A DNA stretch of 64,000 nt from Zea mays (lineage: Eukaryota; Streptophyta; Magnoliopsida; Poales; Poaceae), in contig NC_050099.1 in assembly GCF_902167145.1 (NCBI RefSeq), positions 238,464,588 to 238,528,587 of the forward strand. The letters run 5' to 3'. This document shows positions 1 through 9,592 of the stretch, piece after piece; positions within the stretch are counted from its first letter, which is position 1, and each line of letters starts with the position of its first letter. Below the pieces are notes generated by a model. That model was not told where the DNA came from, ran no database searches, and saw only the letters and a program-made list of their open reading frames with translations. The position numbers and the translations under genes were made by a program.

Positions 1-236
1 CTTGGGTGAGCCGAAGGTGTGTCTGTTGCTTGAGGGGGGCCTCGGGCGAGACGTGAATCCTCCGGGGTCGGCTGCCTTTGCCCGAGGCTGGGCTCGGGCG
101 AGGTGAGATCGTGTCCCTTGAGTGGACTGAGCCTTGACCTTAATCGCGCCCATCAGGCCTTTGCAGCTTTGTGCTGATGGGGGTTACCAGCTGAGATTAG
201 GAGTCTTGGGGGTACCCCTAATTATGGTCCCCGACA
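1..236 (-). mobile_element. Huck-like LTR fragment (5' end of LTR at 236)
   Basis: Read on the minus strand, this begins TGTCGGGGACCATAATTAGG at 236 and continues off the left edge of the window. The same start and following sequence occur on the plus strand at 39254, where a full-length LTR lies. The sequence is GC-rich with many CTCGGGCGAG-type words. It resembles the maize Huck Ty3/gypsy LTR as I remember it. It interrupts the leader/gag of the Cinful-type element to its right. Whether this is a solo LTR or one end of a full element cannot be seen here. Confidence 0.8.
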
Positions 237-328
237 TTGTTGGCCGGCTCTGAGCATGAACCGCCTGTTATCGGGAGTACCAGCTTCGTAGCTGAAGCAG
301 CTCCAGCTTGGTTGTTGAACGAAGCCAT
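237..328 (-). pseudogene. Truncated gag start of a Cinful-type retrotransposon
   Basis: On the minus strand an ATG at 328-326 opens a frame beginning MASFNNQAGAASATK. It runs about 30 codons and is cut at 237 by the Huck LTR. It lies just inside the 5' LTR at 372-1004, where the gag genes of the related elements at 15280 and 48103 also start. The start peptide differs from those two (MPPKKASATG and MAPKKASATR), so this is a different subfamily. The rest of the gene lies off the window. Confidence 0.5.
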
Positions 329-358
329 CAACTCAAAAAGTGGAAGGGAGTTCACTGG

Positions 359-371
359 AGGTGGGCGCCAA
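359..371 (-). other. Primer-binding site of the Cinful-type element
   Basis: Directly next to the LTR the minus strand reads TTGGCGCCCACCT. The same word follows the 5' LTRs of the two related complete elements, next to 15354 and at 48029. Position and conservation identify it as the primer-binding site. I do not assign a tRNA. Confidence 0.7.
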
Positions 372-1004
372 TGTTGGGGACTTGTTCTCAAATGCTATAA
401 TATAAGAACAAGGCAACATAAAATGTTAAATATTAATGCCCTTCATCCGCTGAAGCATTATCTCCCCAAGGATTTAATGAGCTTCGGACGAAGGCCATGA
501 GCGAGATATCACGAAGGTCATACCTTCGTGATTAGAGTTATAAAACAATGTAGAATGAAATATAGAAAATACAAAACATTAGGGAACAATATATCAAAAG
601 CACATAAGATTATTCACATATTTTATTATGCAAACCTAAACATTAAAACATAATATTTAGGTACATTTATACCTTCACCTTGGCAGAAAGCAATAATTCC
701 AGCGTAATGTGTCAGCGATTACAAGATTGCGTGAATAGTACAGGGGTACTGTTCACCTATTTATAGGCACAGGGCACAGCCTGTGTATAATTACATATAT
801 GCCCTTTACAATCAACTACAATAGTGACACAGAATATCATGGGTCTTTACGTTATTTCATCTTTAAGTCGGTTCACCCCTTCGTCTTGAGATATGCCACC
901 GTGCCGAAGCTTTATAGGCGATAGCTTCGACGCTGCTCTTAAGAGGATCTGCCGAAGGTGTTTTCTTTCTTTAGGATCTTCGGCTACGAAGCATACCCCC
1001 AACA
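372..1004 (-). mobile_element. Cinful/Zeon-type 5' LTR
   Basis: This is a 633-bp LTR in minus orientation. The right end is ..CCCCCAACA (minus-strand start TGTTGGGGG) and the left end is TGTTGGGGAC. The primer-binding site at its left shows that this is the 5' LTR and that the rest of the element lay to the left. It keeps the TATA word (minus-strand CCTATAAATAGG, 757-768) and an imperfect version of the palindrome at 731-756 seen in elements A and B, but is otherwise clearly diverged from them. It breaks the S1 pol gene at 1005. Confidence 0.8.
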
Positions 1005-3748
1005 GATCCCCTAGGGTACCAAAGGCCAAACATAGGAGTATAAACTAAATATCTCAAGATTCGTTTCACGGCCCTAAGGTGAACTTCCTTAGGATCGGCT
1101 TGGAATCTTGCACACATACATACGGAAAGCATAATATCCGGTCGAGATGCACATAAATAGAGTAACAAACCTATCATCGATCGGTATACCTTTTGATCTA
1201 CGTATTTACCTCCCGTGTCGAGGTCAAGATGCCCATTAGTTCCCATGGGTGTCTTGATGGGCTTGGCATCCCTCATCCCAAACTTGGTGAGTATGTCTTG
1301 AATGTACTTCGTTTGGCTAATGAAGGTGCCCTCTTGGAGTTGCTTGACTTGAAATCCTAAGAAATACTTCAACTCCCCCATCATAGACATCTCGAATTTT
1401 TGAGTCATGATCCTTCTAAACTCTTCACATGTAGATTCATTAGTAGACCCAAATATGATATCATCAACATAAATTTGGCATACAAACAAATCATTTGCAA
1501 GTGTTTTAGTAAAGAGAGTATGATCAGCTTTTCCGACTTTGAAGCCATTAGCGATAAGAAAATCTCTTAGGCATTCATACCATGCTCTTGGGGCTTGCTT
1601 GAGCCTATAAAGCGCCTTAGGGAGTTTATATACATGGTTAGGGTACTCACTATCTTCAAAGCCGGGAGGTTGCTCAACATAGACCTCTTCCTTGATTGGT
1701 CCATTGAGGAAGGCACTTTTCACGTCCATTTGATAAAGCTTGAAGCCATGGTAAGTAGCATAGGCAAGTAAAATGCGAATTGACTCAAGCCTAGCTACGG
1801 GTGCATAGGTTTCACCGAAATCCAAACCTTCGACTTGTGAATATCCCTTGGCCACAAGTCGGGCTTTGTTCCTTGTCACCACACCATGCTCATCTTGCTT
1901 GTTGCGGAAGACCCACTTGGTTCCTACAACATTTTGGTTAGGACGTGGAACTAAATGCCATACCTCATTCCTTGTGAAGTTGTTGAGCTCCTCTTGCATC
2001 GCCAGTACCCAATCCGAATCTTGAAGTGCTTCCTCTATCCTGTGTGGCTCAATAGAGGAAACAAAAGAGTAATGTTCACAAAAATGAGCAACACGAGATC
2101 GAGTGGTTACCCCCTTATGAATGTCGTCGAGGATGGTGTTCTTGGGGTGATCTTGTTGTATTGCTTGGTGGACTCTTGGGTGTGGTGGTCTTGGGTCATC
2201 TTCCTTGTCTTGATCATTATCATCTCCCCCTTGATCATTGTCCTCCTCTTGAGGTGTCTCCTCTTGATCTTCATCATCATCTTGAGCTTGATCCTCATCT
2301 TGAGTTGGTGGAGATGCTTGCATTGAGGAAGATGGTTGATCTTGTGCTTGTGGAGGCTCTTTGGATTCCTTAGGACACACATCCCCAATGGACATGTTCC
2401 TTAGCGCGACACATGGAGCCTCTTCATCATCTAGCTCATCAAGATCAACTTGCTCTACTTGAGAGCCATTAGTCTCATCAAACACAATGTCACAAGAAAC
2501 TTCAACTAGTCCAGAGGACTTGTTAAAGACTCTATATGCCCTTGTGTTTGAATCATAACCAAGTAAAAAGCCTTCTACAGCCTTAGGAGCAAATTTAGAT
2601 TTTCTACCTCTTTTAACAAGAATAAAGCATTTGCTACCAAAGACTCTAAAATATGAAACATTGGGCTTTTTACCGGTTAGGAGTTCATAGGATGTCTTCT
2701 TGAGGATTCGGTGAAGATATAACCGGTTGATGGCGTAGCAAGCGGTGTTGACCGCCTCGGCCCAAAACCGATCCGAAGTCTTGTACTCATCAAGCATGGT
2801 TCTTGCCATGTCCAATAGATTTCTATTCTTTCTCTCTACAACACCATTTTGTTGTGGTGTGTAGAGAGAAGAGAACTCATGCTTGATGCCCTCCTCCTCA
2901 AGGAAGCCATCGATTTGTGAGTTCTTGAACTCCGTCCCGTTGTCGCTTCTAATTTTCTTGATCCTTAAGCCGAACTCATTTTGAGCTCGTCTCAAGAATC
3001 CCTTTAATGTCTCTTGGGTTTGTGATTTTTCCTGCAAAAAGAACACCCAAGTGAAGCGAGAATAATCATCCACAATTACAAGAGAATACTTACTCCCGCC
3101 GATGCTTATGTAAGCTATCGGGCCGAATAGGTCCATGTGGAGTAGCTCAAGCGGCATGTCGGTCGTCATGATGTTCTTGTGTGGATGATGAACACCAACT
3201 TGCTTCCCTGCTTGACATGCGCTACAAACCCTGTCTTTCTCAAAATGAACATTGGTTAGTCCCAAAATGTGCTCTCCCTTTAGAAGCTTATGAAGATTCT
3301 TCATCCCAACATGAGCTAGTCGGCGGTGCCAGAGCCAACCCATGTTAGTCTTAGCAATTAAGCAAGTGTCGAGTTCAGCTCTATTAAAATCAACTAAGTA
3401 TAGCTGACCCTCTAACACTCCCCTAAATGCTACTGAATCATTACTTCTTCTAAAGACAGTAACACCTATATCCGTAAAAAGACATTTGTAGCCCATTTTG
3501 CATAATTGAGAAACAGAAAGCAAATTGTAATCTAAAGAATCTACAAGAAAAACATTGGAAATAGAATGGTCAGGAGATATAGTGATTTTACCCAATCCTT
3601 TGACCAAACCTTGATTCCCATCCCCGAATGTGATCGCTCTTTGGGGATCTTGGTTTTTCTCATAGGAGGAGAACATCTTCTTCTCCCCTGTCATGTGGTT
3701 TGTGCACCCGCTATCGATGATCCAACTTGAGCCCCCGGATGCATAAAC
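1005..3748 (-). pseudogene. S1 pol: protease, integrase, reverse transcriptase, start of RNase H; truncated
   Basis: The reading frame is open from the protease motif [10 protein letters not shown] (near 3700) down to the insertion at 1005. Domains in order are: protease; pre-integrase zinc region ([19 protein letters not shown]); integrase core with MDLFG, SDNGTEF and VVERKNR; an acidic linker rich in D, E and Q; and reverse transcriptase with [19 protein letters not shown] and catalytic YVDD (near 1458-1470). The frame ends at WYPRGS, where a relative would continue with the rest of RNase H; the next codons belong to the inserted LTR. The protease frame is shifted by one base relative to gag. 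Apart from the truncation I see no internal stop, so S1 is fairly young. Confidence 0.88.
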
Positions 3749-3782
3749 CTACAAAACAATTTTAGGCCTTGTTCTTAGGTAC

Positions 3783-6401
3783 CTAAACGGTCTTGGGTCC
3801 TTTGACATTAGAAACAAGCACCTTGGGTATCCAAACACAAGTCTTTGACCCCTTGTGTTTCCCCCCAACATATTTGGCAACTACTTTGCCTGATTTGTTA
3901 GTTAGCACATAAGATGCATCAAAAGTCTTGAATGAAATGTTATGATCATTTGATGCAATTGGAGTTTTCTTCTTAGGCAATTTAGCAAGAGTAGATTGCC
4001 TAGAACTAGATGTCTCACTCTTATACATAAAAGCATGATTGGGGCCAGAGTGAGACTTCCTAGAATGAATCCTCCTAGTTTTGTGCTCGGGATAACCGGC
4101 AGGGTACAAAATGTAACCCTCGTTATCCTGAGGCATGGGAGCCTTGCCCTTAACAAAGTTAGATAATCTTTTAGGAGGGGCATTGAGTTTGACATTGCCT
4201 CCCTGTTGGAAGCCAATGCCATCCTTAATGCCAGGGCGTCTCCCACTATAGAGCATGCTTCTAGCAAATTTGAATTTTTCATTTTCTAAGTCATGCTCAT
4301 CAATCTTAGCACTAAGTTGAGCTATGTGATCATTTTGTTTCTTAATTAAAGCTAGGTGATCATGAATAGCATCAACATCAATGTCTCTACATCTAGTGCA
4401 AATGGTAATATGCTCAACGGTAGATGTAGAGGGTTTGCAAGAATTTAGTTCAACAATCTTAGCATGTAATATGGCATTTTCATCTCTAAGATTGGAAATT
4501 GAGACATTGCAAACATTTAAATCTTTAGCCTTAGCAATCAATTTTTCATTCTCAATTTTAAGGCTAGAGAGTGATGCATTTAACTTGTCAATCTTTGTAA
4601 TCAAACTAGCATTATCATTTCTAAGACTAATAAGAGAATCATCACAAGCATTTAAATTCTCAACCTTAGCAATTATTTTAGCATTCTCATTTCTAAGGTT
4701 GGAAATAATATCATGGCAAGTGCTTAGCTCACTAGTTAAATTTTCACATTTTTCTACCTCTAGAGCATAAGCATTTTTAACCTTAACATGCTTTTTGTTT
4801 TCTTTAATTAGGAAGTCCTCTTGACTATCTAAGAGTTCATCCTTATCATGAATAGCACTAATTAATTCATTTAATTTCTCCTTTTGTTGCATGTTTAGGT
4901 TGGCAAAAAGTGTTAATAAATCATCCTCATCATCACTAGAATTAGCCTCATCACTAGATGTTGCATACTTAGTGGAGGATCTAGATTTTACCTTCTTCTT
5001 CTTGCCATCCTTTGCCATGAGGCACTTGTGGCCGACGTTGGGGAAAAGAAGTCCCTTGGTGACGGTGATGTTTGCGGCGTCCTCGTCGGAGGAGGAGTCG
5101 GTGGAGCTCTCGTCGGAGTCCCACTCTCGGCAAACATGGGCATCACCGCCCTTCTTCTTGTAATATCTCTTCTTTTCTCTTCTCTTTCCCTTCTTATCGT
5201 CGCCCTTGTCACTATCACTTGATAATGGACATTTTGCAATAAAATGGCCGGGCTTACCACACTTGTAGCAAACTTTCTTGGAGCGGGGCTTGTAGTCCTT
5301 CCCCCTCCTTTGCTTGAGGATTTGGCGAAAGCTCTTGATGATGAGTGTCATCTCCTCATTGTCGAGCTTGGAGGCGTCGATGGGGACCCTACTCGGTGTA
5401 GAGTCTTCTTTCCTCTCCTCCATTGCCTTGAATGCAACGGGTTGAGCCTCGGGCACGGAGGAGGAGGCGCCTTGCTCGATGATCTTTTTGGAGCCTTTGT
5501 TCATTAGTTCAAAGCTCACAAACTTTCCTATCACTTCCTCGAGAGACATTAGTGTGTATCTAGGATCACCACGAATTAATTGAACTTGCGTAGGGTTAAG
5601 GAAAATGAGTGATCTAAGGATAACCTTGACCATTTCATGGTCATCCCATTTGGTGCTCCCGAGGTTGCGCACTTGGTTCACCAAAGTCTTGAGTCGGTTG
5701 TACATCGCTTGTGGCTCCTCCCCTTAGTGAAGCATGAAGCGACCGAGCTCCCCCTCGATCGTCTCACGCTTGGTGATCTTGGTCACCTCGTCTCCTTCGT
5801 GCGCGGTCTTGAGCACGTCCCAAATTTCCTTTGCGCTCTTCAACCCTTGTACCTTATTATACTCCTCTCGACTTAGAGAGGCGAGGAGTATAGTAGTGGC
5901 TTGGGAGTTGAAGTGTTGGATTTGTTCGACCTCCTCCGAGTCGTAATCCTTGTCTCCCTTCTTTGGTACCTGCGCTCCATACTCAACGATATCCCATATG
6001 CTTTTGTGGAGTGAGGTTAGGTGATGCCTCATTTTGTCACTCCACATAGAATAATCTTCACCTTCAAGCATAGGTGGTTTGCCTAATGGAACGGAAAGTA
6101 ATGGAGTGCGTTTTGAAATACGAGGATAGCGAAGGGGCATCTTACTATACTTCTTGCGCTCATGGCGTTTAGAAGTTGCGGATGCCGATTCTGAGCCGGA
6201 GGTGGAAGGTGACGAAGAGTCAGTCTCATAGTAGACCACCTTCTTCATCTTCTTCTTCTTGTCACCCTTCCGTTGGGACTTGATGGAGGACGAGGATTCC
6301 TCCTTGTGCTTATGGGCGGACTCCCTTGAGTGCGTTCTCCCCGAGCTTGCGGACTTGTCGCCAGTCCCGATCTCCCTCTTGGCGGATGCTCCCGACATCA
6401 C
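3783..6401 (-). pseudogene. S1 gag with one premature stop
   Basis: The Sirevirus capsid/nucleocapsid gene reads from an ATG at 6401. A lysine/serine-rich N-terminus is followed by the conserved capsid segment with PPMLEGEDYSMWSDKMRHHL. A single TAA at 5724-5726 interrupts the frame (the homologue at 38350 reads KGEEP here, S1 reads stop-GEEP), and the same frame then continues to 3783. Further on are the zinc knuckle CYKCGKPGHFIAKC (about residue 375), a DSDESSTDSSSDEDAAN acidic stretch and a long Leu/Asn-rich coiled coil. It ends at TAG (3783); in S4 the corresponding codon is TGG and the frame runs a little further. The premature stop should prevent full-length Gag. Confidence 0.85.
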
Positions 6402-6430
6402 TTCGAGCGGTTAGGCTCTAATGAAGAACC

Positions 6431-6445
6431 GGCTCCAATACTAAT
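6431..6445 (-). other. S1 primer-binding site
   Basis: Next to the LTR end the minus strand reads ATTAGTATTGGAGCC. This is a variant of the TGGTATCAGAGC site complementary to initiator tRNA-Met used by Ty1/copia elements. The S4 copy at 39035-39049 (ATTAGTATCAGAGCC) is closer to consensus. Confidence 0.75.
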
Positions 6446-7651
6446 TGAAAGTCGCCTAGAGGGGGGTGAATAGGGTGAATCTGAAATTTACAAACATTAA
6501 GCACAACTACAAGCCGGGGTTAGCGTTAGAATTAAATTCGAGTCCGAAAGAGAGGGCAAAAAACAAATCACAAGCAAATAAGGCGGATGACACGGTGATT
6601 TGTTTTACCGAGGTTCGGTTCTTGCAAACCTACTCCCCGTTGAGGTGGTCACAAAGACCGGGTCTCTTTCAACCCTTTCCCTCTCTCAAACGGTCACTTA
6701 GACCGAGTGAGCTTCTCTTCTCAATCAAACGGGACACTAAGTCCCCACAAGGACCACCACACAATTGGTGTCTCTTGCCTTGGTTACAATTGAGTTGAAC
6801 ACAAGAAAGAAGGAAGAAGAAAAGCAATCCAAGCGCAAGAGCTCAAATGAACACAAGTCTCTCTCTCACGAGTCACTATTTGATTGGAATGATCTTTGGA
6901 CTTGGGAGAGGATTTGATCTCTTTGGTTGTGTCTTGTATTGAATGCTATAGCTCTTGTAAGGTGTTTGAAGTTGAAAAACTTGGATGCCATGAATGGTGG
7001 GTGGTTGGGGGTATTTATAGCCCCAACCACCAAACTAGCAGTTTGGTAGAGGCTGCTGTCGCACGGCGCACCGGACAGTCCGCTGCGCCACCAGACACTG
7101 TCCAGTGCGCCAGCCACGTCACCCGACCGTTAGGGTTCGACCGTTGGAGCTTCTGTCTTCTGGGTCACCGGACAGTCCGGTGGTGCACTGGACAGTCACT
7201 GTTCACTGTCCGGTGCGCCTTCTGGCTCTGCTCTGACTTCTGCGCGCACTGTAGCGCATTAACTGCCCTGGCAGACGATCGTTGGCGCTGTAGTAGCCGT
7301 TACTCCGCTGGCACACCGGACGGTCCGGTGCTACACCGGACAGTCCGGTGAATTATAGTGGAACAACTCCCAGAATTCCCGAAGGTGAGCAGTTCGGAGT
7401 TTGGTTCCCTGGTGCACCGGACACTGTCCGGTGGTGCACAGGACAGTCCGGTGCGCCAGAGCAGGGCACACTTCGGTTGTTTATTGCTCCTTTTATTTGA
7501 ACCCTTTCTTGGTCTTTTTATTGGTTTGTTGTGAACCTTTGGCACCTATAAAACTTATAGTCTAGAGCAAACTATTTAGTTCAATTATTTGTGTTGGGCA
7601 ATTCAACCACCAAAATCAATTAGGAAAAGGTGTAAGCCTATTTCCCTTTCA
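6446..7651 (-). mobile_element. S1 5' LTR
   Basis: This 1,206-bp LTR starts on the minus strand as TGAAAGGGAAATAGGC at 7651 and ends GGCGACTTTCA at 6446. It contains many near-palindromes of the form CACCGGACAGTCCGGTG (for example around 7070, 7168, 7317, 7336, 7415 and 7448). ORFs called within it have no recognisable content. Confidence 0.85.
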
Positions 7652-8594
7652 CATTATATTTGGTTCTACTAATCAAAAGTCTTGTGAGGAGTTTAGCAGG
7701 GTGATGATGCAAAAATTCGAGATGACAATGATGGGCGAGTTGAACTAATTCCTTGGATTCCAAGTGAAGCAACTCAAGGAAAGAACCTTCATCTCCCAAA
7801 CAAAGTACACTCAAGATTTGCTCAAGAGGTTTGGGATGAAGGATGCAAAGCCCACGAAGACACCGATGGGAACGAACGGACATCTGCACCTCAATAAAGG
7901 AGGTAAGTCTGTTGATCAAAAGGCATACCGGTCTATGATAGGATCTTTGCTTTATCTTTGTGCTAGTAGACCAGATATTATGCTAAGTGTATGCAAGTGT
8001 GCTAAATTTTAATCTAACCCCAAGGAATGTCACCTTGTGGCCGTTAAGAGAATTCTTAGATATTTGGTTTCTATGCCTTGCTTTGGGATCTGGTATCCAA
8101 AGGGGTCTACCTTTGACTTAATCAGATACTCAAATTCCGACTATGCCAGGTGCAAGGTTGATAGGAAGAGTACATCAGAGACTTGTCAGTTTTTGGGAAG
8201 ATCCCTGGTGTCCTGGAGCTCTAAGAAACAAACTTTTGTTGCCTTATCCACCACTGAGGCCGAGTATGTTGCCGCAGGACAGTGTTGCACACAACTACTT
8301 TGGATGAGGCAAACCCTCCGGGACTTTGGCTACAATCTGAGCAAAGTCCCTCTCCTATGTGATAATGAGAGTGCAATCCGCTTGGCAGATAATCCTATTG
8401 AACACAGTCGCACTAAGCACGTAGACATCTTGCATCACTTTTTGAGAGACCACCAGCAAAGGGGAGATATCAATATTTACCATATTAGCACCGAGAACCA
8501 GCTAGCCGATATCTTCACCAAGCCTTTAGATGAGAAAAGGTTTTGCAGGTTGCGTAGTGAGCTAAATGTCTTAGATTCGCGTAACTTGGATTGA
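7652..8594 (+). pseudogene. S2 pol fragment: end of reverse transcriptase plus RNase H
   Basis: Right of S1 the sequence reads (D)IIFGSTNQKSCEEF and then [40 protein letters not shown] and a full copia RNase H (DRKSTSETCQFLG, STTEAEYVAA, LLCDNESAIRLADNP, KHVDILHHFLRD, QLADIFTKPLDEKRF), ending in a normal stop at 8592-8594. There are two in-frame stops (MGELN-stop-FLGF near 7747 and KF-stop-SNPK near 8010). The 5' part of the gene should lie left of S1, outside the window. The RNase H portion itself is open. Confidence 0.88.
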
Positions 8595-8609
8595 TCTATA
8601 ACATACATG

Positions 8610-8614
8610 TGTTC
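8610..8614. repeat. Target site duplication of Zeon-like element A (left)
   Basis: TGTTC directly precedes the LTR start at 8615 and recurs at 16029-16033 directly after the element. A 5-bp duplication is usual for LTR elements. Confidence 0.9.
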
Positions 8615-9289
8615 TGTTGGGGACTTGTTCTTAAATACTATGAATTAAGAACAAGACAACACAAGATGTTAAATGTTAATACCCTTCGTCCTTCGAAGCA
8701 TTATTTCCCTTAGGACATAATGATCTTCAGACGGAGGTCATGAAAGACATACCTTCACCACTGCAGTATATGTTAAATAAAAGAAGAAGCATATAAAATA
8801 TGGAATATGAAGTAAAATGTAGACAATTATATGTTGTTATCAATTCATTTCTGTATTATTATTATTGAAGAATAAAAACAACATCAAATTACAGATGTAC
8901 CTTCAGCTTGGAAAGAAGTAAAAGTACAAGCGTGACGCAAAAAGTAAATGCCAAGTCAGCGTGAACAGTACGGGGGTACTGTTCACCTATTTATAGGCAC
9001 GGAACACAACCCACATAAAATTACATCCATATCCTTTACATTTGGTAGTCGTTCTATAGTAATCCACCGGGGTTTAAATAGCCTTTTCATCTTTAAGTCG
9101 GTTTCCTTTTCTGCAGTCACGCCGAAGCTTTCCTGCTCACTTCTTCGGCGCTGTATCAACCTTCGTATTCTTTGAGCTTCTCCCACTGTGGTACCGATTC
9201 GGGTCCAAAGATACCTGTTCACACATTATACTCCAGAAACACTGTTAAATCCTGTTTTTGAGGACCTTCGGAGCCGAAGGCCCCCAACA
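8615..9289 (-). mobile_element. Element A 3' LTR
   Basis: Minus-strand start TGTTGGGGGCC at 9289, end GTCCCCAACA at 8615. The adjacent purine tract at 9290-9301 (minus strand GCGAGGGGCTAC) marks it as the 3' LTR. It appears identical to 15354-16028. Confidence 0.9.
8961..8998 (-). promoter_or_regulatory. LTR TATA box and adjoining palindrome (element A, 3' LTR)
   Basis: The minus strand has CCTATAAATAGG (8987-8998), followed directly downstream by a perfect inverted repeat: arms GTGAACAGTAC and GTACTGTTCAC around four C/G bases (8961-8986). With a start 25-32 bases after the TATA word, transcripts would begin near the far end of the palindrome. Confidence 0.6.
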
Positions 9290-9301
9290 GTAGCCCCTCG
9301 C
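9290..9301 (-). other. Polypurine tract of element A
   Basis: The minus strand reads GCGAGGGGCTAC directly before the 3' LTR. The same word precedes the 3' LTR of element B (54071-54082). Confidence 0.7.
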
Positions 9302-9592
9302 AATGTTAATTTGTTAAATCGACGAATTCAGATTGCGACATGGACGAAGGCTTTAAGCCGAAGGTCCGAAAAAACACCTTCCCTCTGCTAGAATAGCAAC
9401 ATTCACTGACAGGCGGGGTCTTTCAATCTTTCACGCACTGGGCGTATAAATAAGAGCATACCGCGAGCTTATTTGGCACGCTCTCTCGCCAGCTGTTCTC
9501 GCTCACTCAATTTTTAGCTCTTGCGTACCAAGATTTAGCTTTTTAAGTTTTTAAGCTTCGGAGTTGAAAACAGTTTTTTAGTGTCTCCGAAG

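Larger units (their letters stand above)
1005..7651 (-). mobile_element. Sirevirus S1 (Opie/Ji-type Ty1/copia), 3' truncated in the window
   Basis: Reading leftwards from 7651 the order is 5' LTR (6446-7651), primer-binding site (6431-6445), gag (3783-6401), then protease, integrase and reverse transcriptase (1005-3748). The 3' end is cut at 1005 by insertion of a Cinful-type LTR, and S1's 3' LTR should lie left of the window. Integrase before reverse transcriptase defines Ty1/copia. The long gag with coiled coil and the palindrome-rich 1.2-kb LTR fit the Sirevirus lineage. It is inserted in the pol gene of S2, which resumes at 7652. Confidence 0.85.

Noticed and set aside
971..1004. Extension of S1 pol beyond 1005
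   Set aside because: The frame stays open by chance into the inserted Cinful-type LTR (after WYPRGS); the last codons are not pol.
8948..9222. Short ORFs on both strands in the Zeon-like LTRs (also near 15687-15961, 47350-47784 and 54063-54344)
   Set aside because: They recur only because the LTR recurs and they cross promoter elements; no coding character.
9581..9592. GTG upstream start of the element A antisense ORF
   Set aside because: It is not an ATG, and element B starts at the conserved ATG corresponding to 9593.
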